Source of the DNA: Chlamydia trachomatis
GTDB taxonomy: Bacteria; Chlamydiota; Chlamydiia; Chlamydiales; Rhabdochlamydiaceae
DNA length: 38,210 nt
NCBI GenBank assembly: GCA_945875745.1
Contig: CAMCLJ010000012.1
Span: 1-38,210, forward strand
Direction of reading: 5' to 3'
Position 1 is the stretch's first letter; the number at the start of each line of letters is the position of its first letter. Both the position numbers and the translations under genes were made by a program. The notes beneath the pieces are model-generated. The model made no database searches, was not told the DNA's origin, and was given only the letters and a program-made list of their open reading frames with translations. Positions 34,809 through 38,210 of the stretch are shown here, in pieces.

Positions 34809-35177
34809 ATGATCCAACAAGAAAGTGATTTGGAAGTAGCAGATAATACCGGCGCCAAGCGAGTGAAATGTTTTAAAGTGCTCAAAGGGTCTAAAAGAAG
34901 ATATGCCGGCGTAGGCGACGTAATAGTTTGCTCTGTGAAAGAGGCAGATTCCAAAGGGAGTGTCAAAAAAGGTGACGTGGTAAAAGCCGTTATCGTTCGT
35001 ACGAAGAGCTATATTCGTCGAGCTGATGGATCTATGATCCGTTTTTATGACAATAGCTGTGTTATTATTGACGAGAAAGATAATCCTAAGGGAACTCGTA
35101 TATTTGGACCTGTTGCACGAGAAGTTCGTGAAGGTGGTTTCGTAAAGATTAGTTCTCTTGCACCAGAAGTCATTTAG
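34809..35177 (+). CDS. rplN: 50S ribosomal protein L14
   Basis: 122 residues, the usual length. L14 contacts L19 and 16S rRNA at the subunit interface and is the docking site for RsfS. It opens [40 protein letters not shown] and [14 protein letters not shown] are highly conserved. A 35-base gap separates it from rpsQ. Confidence 0.98.
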   Translation: MIQQESDLEVADNTGAKRVKCFKVLKGSKRRYAGVGDVIVCSVKEADSKGSVKKGDVVKAVIVRTKSYIRRADGSMIRFYDNSCVIIDEKDNPKGTRIFGPVAREVREGGFVKISSLAPEVI

Positions 35178-35188
35178 GAGCAGGCAAT

Positions 35189-35521
35189 ATGAGTAAATGG
35201 ATAAGAAAAGGCGATAAAGTGCTAGTTATCTCAGGAAATAACCGGGGTAAGAATGGCGAAGTTCTCTCTGTTAGAGGTGAGAAAGTTGTTATTCAAGGGA
35301 TCAATATCAGAAAAAGACATATGAAAAGACGTGCAAAAGTAGGTGCTGGCGAAATCATAGAAATGGAAAAGCCGATCCACATTTCTAACGTTTGTCTGTG
35401 TAATGCTGATGGCAACCCTGTAAAAGTTAAGGTGCGTTTTACTGCTCAGGGTGAAAAACAACTATATTTTATCGATGGACAGACTGAAGTTGTGCATCGT
35501 GTAATTAAAAAAACTGTTTAG
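35189..35521 (+). CDS. rplX: 50S ribosomal protein L24
   Basis: 110 residues with an N-terminal KOW motif (KGDKVLVISGNNRGKNGEV). L24 is one of the two assembly initiator proteins of the large subunit. AGGAG lies before the start. In most bacteria rplE follows within a few bases; here a terminator-like hairpin and about 0.7 kb of unexplained sequence follow. Confidence 0.97.
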   Translation: MSKWIRKGDKVLVISGNNRGKNGEVLSVRGEKVVIQGINIRKRHMKRRAKVGAGEIIEMEKPIHISNVCLCNADGNPVKVKVRFTAQGEKQLYFIDGQTEVVHRVIKKTV

Positions 35522-35540
35522 TTTTAAGAGCGTAGTTAAA

Positions 35541-35564
35541 GCGGGGAAATTATAACCCGTTTTT
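35541..35564 (+). terminator. Weak terminator after rplX
   Basis: GCGGG (35541-35545) pairs with CCCGT (35556-35560; one G-U), followed by a T run to 35564. The stem is short, so termination may be partial. Confidence 0.45.
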
Positions 35565-35691
35565 AGAAAAAATTCTATAATTTGTACTGAAAACACTGAA
35601 ATTTAGTGCGAAAAATAAAATTAAAAATTTACCAACCCTTTAGTTCTTAATAAGTCTTATTGATTTTTTAAGATAAAGCCAGGTTTTTATA

Positions 35692-35700
35692 TGTTATAGT
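35692..35700 (+). promoter_or_regulatory. Extended -10 promoter candidate upstream of rplE
   Basis: TGTTATAGT fits the TGnTATAAT extended -10 pattern. No -35 is visible at 16-18 bases. A transcript from near 35707 could supply rplE onward or an untranslated RNA in the gap. Confidence 0.45.
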
Positions 35701-35732
35701 GTGTCGGTACTAGATAAATTAGCCGGCACTAG
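35701..35732. repeat. GYCGGYACTAG repeat pair with hairpin potential
   Basis: GTCGGTACTAG (35703-35713) and GCCGGCACTAG (35722-35732) are direct repeats differing at two places, 19 bases apart. GTGTCGGT (35701-35708) can also pair with GCCGGCAC (35722-35729) over 8 bp with two G-U pairs. They start right after the -10 candidate. Confidence 0.5.
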
Positions 35733-35828
35733 CTTTAAGATCTGTCTGAGACGTTCTATTGGTTTGGTAGATATAGGTAAGGTTAGGATCTTTAAAATCA
35801 CAGCACACTGAAAATGTAGGCTGAGAAT

Positions 35829-36221
35829 TTAAATAAAAAACTTGGCAATCGGTTTATTTTTCTGAAGAGATTGAATAAAACCCACGGTTTTTGGTTGAAA
35901 AATCCATTTTCCTAGTGCAGGTTTTCCTTTAGATCCGTATGCTGGTAAAGCGAAGTAATACAAAGAACACCTCTTGAAAGAGAATTGTGCACGATATGCC
36001 AACTTCGGGATGTTAAAAATGACCCATTCATTATTGATGACCTGGGAATTTACGAAGATGGTCCTTTTCGGGGTGGAGATTTGGTAGAAAAGAGGAAATG
36101 TATGCGTCGATGTGAAGTGGAAAGTAATTATTTGGTTTTCGCTCGCATATGTTACATACATCGTGACACTAAAGTACGAGTTGCGTAGTCTGTCTGCCAA
36201 GCAAGTAAATTTAACATACAA
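35829..36221 (-). CDS. Unrecognised 130-codon frame, possibly a relic
   Basis: An open frame fills most of the rplX-rplE gap on the opposite strand. The product is rich in Phe, Tyr and Lys and ends [19 protein letters not shown] followed by a polar tail. I recognise no family, signal peptide or membrane helix. There is no ribosome binding site before the ATG at 36221. It would be transcribed against the ribosomal operon, which is unusual for a real gene there. It may be the remains of an inserted repeat or a chance frame. Listed because it is the only long frame in an unexpected insertion. Confidence 0.25.
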   Translation of the reverse strand: MYVKFTCLADRLRNSYFSVTMYVTYASENQIITFHFTSTHTFPLFYQISTPKRTIFVNSQVINNEWVIFNIPKLAYRAQFSFKRCSLYYFALPAYGSKGKPALGKWIFQPKTVGFIQSLQKNKPIAKFFI

Positions 36222-36250
36222 TTATGAAAAAAAAAGAAGTAGAAGTGGCC

Positions 36251-36790
36251 ATGTCTAGAGCTCAAAAGAAATATAAGGATGAAGTCAAACTCAAGCTTCA
36301 AGAGAAGTTCAATTACGTAAATCCAATGCTGATCCCTTCCCTTAAGAAGATCGTGATTAGCATGGGGATCGCTGAGGCTTCAAAAGATAAAAATGCAGTA
36401 CAAGACTGTTTAAAAGAAATGGGTCAGATTTCTGGTCAAAAGCCAATCTTGATCAATGCCAAAAAAGCGATAGCTAACTTTAAGTTAAGAGAAGGACAAG
36501 CTAACGGAATCAAAGTTACTCTTAGAAAAAAGCGCATGTTTGATTTTCTCGATCGTTTTTGTCATATTGTTTCTCCTCGTATCCGAGACTTTAGAGGGTT
36601 CCCTCTCAAGTGTGATGGTCGAGGCAGTTACTCAATAGGGATTCAAGAGCAAATTGTATTTCCTGAGATCAATCTGGACTCAGTTAAGAGAACGCAGGGA
36701 ATGAATATTACATTTGTGACCTCGGCAAAAACTGACCAAGAGTGTATTGAGCTTTTGACTCATCTTGGATTCCCTTTTAAAACTGAATAA
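36251..36790 (+). CDS. rplE: 50S ribosomal protein L5
   Basis: 179 residues from ATG 36251, the standard length. L5 carries 5S rRNA into the large subunit. An upstream in-frame ATG at 36224 would add nine charged residues (MKKKEVEVA) absent from the family. [38 protein letters not shown] and the C-terminal [14 protein letters not shown] are diagnostic. Its ribosome binding site is weak (AGTGG). It is the first gene after the interruption. rpsN, normally next, is absent, as in Chlamydia. Confidence 0.97.
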   Translation: MSRAQKKYKDEVKLKLQEKFNYVNPMLIPSLKKIVISMGIAEASKDKNAVQDCLKEMGQISGQKPILINAKKAIANFKLREGQANGIKVTLRKKRMFDFLDRFCHIVSPRIRDFRGFPLKCDGRGSYSIGIQEQIVFPEINLDSVKRTQGMNITFVTSAKTDQECIELLTHLGFPFKTE

Positions 36791-36806
36791 ATAGTAAGAG
36801 GAAAAA

Positions 36807-37199
36807 ATGGCATTAAGTGATCCAGTCGCAGATCTTTTAACAAGAATAAGAAATGCGGTTAGCGCAAAACATAGATATGTGGATTTTCCACGTAGCAATT
36901 TAAAGCTTAATATTCTTAAAGTCCTTAAAGAACAAGGATTTATAGAAAATTATCTTATAAATGAAGAAAACAAGAAAGTTCGTGCTTTTCTTAAGTACGC
37001 AGATGGAAGAGATCCTGTAATTTTTGGTCTTAAAAGAATGTCTTCTCCAGGCTTGAGAAGGTATGTAGGACATAAATTCATTCCCAAGATCGACGGTGGA
37101 ATGGGCCTTGTAATTCTTTCAACACCCAAAGGAATTATTGATGGTGAAACAGCTAGAAAGTTTAAAGTGGGTGGAGAGCTCCTTTGTTATATTTGGTAA
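36807..37199 (+). CDS. rpsH: 30S ribosomal protein S8
   Basis: 130 residues. S8 is a primary binder of the central 16S rRNA domain, and in E. coli it represses the spc operon by binding the rplE start region. DPVADLLTRIRNA opens it, and GLVILSTPKGIIDG leads to the conserved ending GGELLCYIW. AAGAGGA precedes the start. Confidence 0.97.
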   Translation: MALSDPVADLLTRIRNAVSAKHRYVDFPRSNLKLNILKVLKEQGFIENYLINEENKKVRAFLKYADGRDPVIFGLKRMSSPGLRRYVGHKFIPKIDGGMGLVILSTPKGIIDGETARKFKVGGELLCYIW

Positions 37200-37217
37200 A
37201 AGGAAAGTAGGTAACTG

Positions 37218-37766
37218 ATGTCTCGCTTAGGTAAAATTCCAATTCCGGTTCCAAAAGGAATAGAAATTAAAATTGTCGCAAATGTCTTGCATGTTAAAGG
37301 CCCTAAAGGGGATCTTTCGCAGGAAGTAAAAGACGGTGTGTCTATAAAAATTGATAATGATATGGCTACTGTTGAAGTAGATCCAAGTAAAGAAATACCA
37401 GGCGCATTTCACGGCTTGTATCGATCTTTGCTTAACAATATGATCACTGGCGTAAGTAAGGGTTTTGTGAAAAAATTACTGCTTATCGGTGTTGGTTATA
37501 GAGCGAGTATTCAAGGGGAAAAAATAGATTTGCAGCTTGGTTTTTCGCATCCAGTTCAACTCGATATCCCTAAAACTCTGCAGATTGCTATTGATAAAAG
37601 TACTACAATCACCATTACGGGTTCTGATAAACATACAGTTGGTCAGTTCGCTGCTGCCATAAGAGCTAAAAGAGCTCCTGAACCTTATAAGGGTAAAGGC
37701 ATACGTTACGAGAATGAGTACGTGCGCAAGAAAGCAGGTAAAGCGGCAAAAGGTAAAACAGGATAG
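37218..37766 (+). CDS. rplF: 50S ribosomal protein L6
   Basis: 182 residues with two duplicated alpha/beta domains. L6 lies near the factor-binding site. MSRLGKIPIPVPKGIEI, LLLIGVGYRASIQG and the C-terminal PEPYKGKGIRYENEYVRKKAGK are the family marks. It follows rpsH by 18 bases. Confidence 0.98.
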   Translation: MSRLGKIPIPVPKGIEIKIVANVLHVKGPKGDLSQEVKDGVSIKIDNDMATVEVDPSKEIPGAFHGLYRSLLNNMITGVSKGFVKKLLLIGVGYRASIQGEKIDLQLGFSHPVQLDIPKTLQIAIDKSTTITITGSDKHTVGQFAAAIRAKRAPEPYKGKGIRYENEYVRKKAGKAAKGKTG

Positions 37767-37774
37767 TAAGGCTC

Positions 37775-38134
37775 ATGGAAAGTAGTATAAAGAAAAGAAA
37801 TATACAAAGAGGTCGCCGACTTCTTCGTGTTAGAAAAAAAGTTAGAGGTTCTTCTGAAAAACCCCGTATGAGTGTTTTTAAGTCTAATAAGCATTTAAGT
37901 GTTCAGATTATCGATGATGAAAAATCTGTTACTTTACTTAGCGCGGGAACTCTTCAAGACAAATCTCTTGGAGGCAAATCTAAAGATTCTGCGCGAAAGT
38001 TGGGCACAATGATTGCAGAATTAGCAAAAAAGCAAAATATTCATGCGGTCATCTTTGATCGTGGTTATAATAAATACCATGGAGTACTTGCTGAGCTAGC
38101 CAATGCGGCCCGCGAGTCCGGTTTACGGTTTTAG
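37775..38134 (+). CDS. rplR: 50S ribosomal protein L18
   Basis: 119 residues. L18 binds 5S rRNA together with L5. The basic N-terminus, RPRMSVFKSNKHLSVQII-type core (here KPRMSVFKSNKHLSVQII) and VIFDRGYNKYHGVLAELANA are typical. It follows rplF by 8 bases. Confidence 0.97.
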   Translation: MESSIKKRNIQRGRRLLRVRKKVRGSSEKPRMSVFKSNKHLSVQIIDDEKSVTLLSAGTLQDKSLGGKSKDSARKLGTMIAELAKKQNIHAVIFDRGYNKYHGVLAELANAARESGLRF

Positions 38135-38157
38135 TCGTGTAAGGGAAAAGGGAAACA

Positions 38158-38210
38158 ATGAGTCAACAAAAAAATAAACGTGCTGAAGATTTCGATACAG
38201 AATTCGAAGA
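38158..38210 (+). CDS. rpsE: 30S ribosomal protein S5, 5' end only
   Basis: The first 17 codons (MSQQKNKRAEDFDTEFE) start at ATG 38158 after an AAGGGAAA ribosome binding site and run off the window. The identity rests on the position after rplR; the polar, variable N-terminus is in keeping with S5, which acts in decoding accuracy, but its conserved motifs are outside the window. Confidence 0.75.
   Translation, partial: MSQQKNKRAEDFDTEFE

Larger units (their letters stand above)
35522..36250. other. Interruption between rplX and rplE
   Basis: About 730 bases, where bacterial S10/spc clusters normally have none. In order it holds a terminator-like hairpin (35541-35564), an AT-rich stretch, an extended -10 (35692-35700), a pair of GYCGGYACTAG repeats that can also form a hairpin (35701-35732), an AAGATC/GATCTT inverted repeat (35737-35792), and a leftward 130-codon frame of doubtful status. 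No tRNA or known small RNA was recognised. No terminal inverted repeats or target duplication prove a mobile element. Confidence 0.6.

Noticed and set aside
35985-36188. A rightward 67-codon frame inside the rplX-rplE interruption
   Set aside because: No ribosome binding site, no recognisable motif, and it lies opposite the longer frame; chance is likely.

Overview
The window is a chromosomal segment of a member of the Chlamydiae. The gene order trxA, trmL, mip, aspS, hisS, uhpC, dnaE, two envelope genes, dacF matches the C. trachomatis D block around CT539-CT551, and lnt/lpxC/fabZ/lpxA/fmt/Cap1 position/rplC matches CT534-CT528 (both recalled from memory, not searched). Several genes are not Chlamydiaceae-like: a USP-family deubiquitinase, a symporter/solute-binding-protein fusion, a tandem pair of proteins at the Cap1 position and an interrupted ribosomal protein cluster. 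A chlamydia-related (environmental, protist- or arthropod-associated) lineage is therefore more likely than Chlamydia itself. The genus cannot be fixed from the sequence alone.

Layout. 1-186: 5' end of a divergently transcribed exported protein. 479-1921: a probable host-directed deubiquitinase. 2267-2587: thioredoxin, followed by a hairpin terminator. 2629-9162: a leftward operon-like run hisS-aspS-mip-trmL-transporter fusion. 9530-16468: rightward uhpC (glucose-6-phosphate import), dnaE, a TPR protein and an LptE-like lipoprotein. 16476-16904: an unassigned leftward gene. 17092-18405: dacF, whose end overlaps the end of a leftward run rsmB-surA-like-rsmA (21521-18395). 21890-27582: rightward DoxX-like membrane protein, lnt, then lpxC-fabZ-lpxA-fmt. 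27704-29704: two inclusion-membrane-like proteins and a membrane-anchored SLBB-like protein. 29965-38210: the S10/spc ribosomal protein cluster from rplC to the start of rpsE.

The genes fall into four themes. Envelope construction: lpxA, fabZ, lpxC, lnt, the LptE-like lipoprotein, the TPR protein, the SurA-like chaperone, mip and dacF. Translation and replication: aspS, hisS, trmL, rsmA, rsmB, fmt, dnaE and sixteen ribosomal protein genes, the last partial. Nutrient uptake from the host: uhpC and the transporter fusion. Probable host interaction: the deubiquitinase and the Cap1-position pair. AspRS carries the His/Gly pair typical of non-discriminating enzymes, which implies tRNA-dependent Asn synthesis.

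The most unusual regions are the deubiquitinase with its own divergent upstream region, the transporter fusion whose symporter half has lost the usual binding motifs, the two Cap1-position proteins, and a 0.7-kb interruption between rplX and rplE with a terminator-like hairpin, an extended -10 promoter candidate, a repeat pair and an unrecognised open frame. No tRNA, rRNA, CRISPR array, intact insertion sequence or attachment site was seen.
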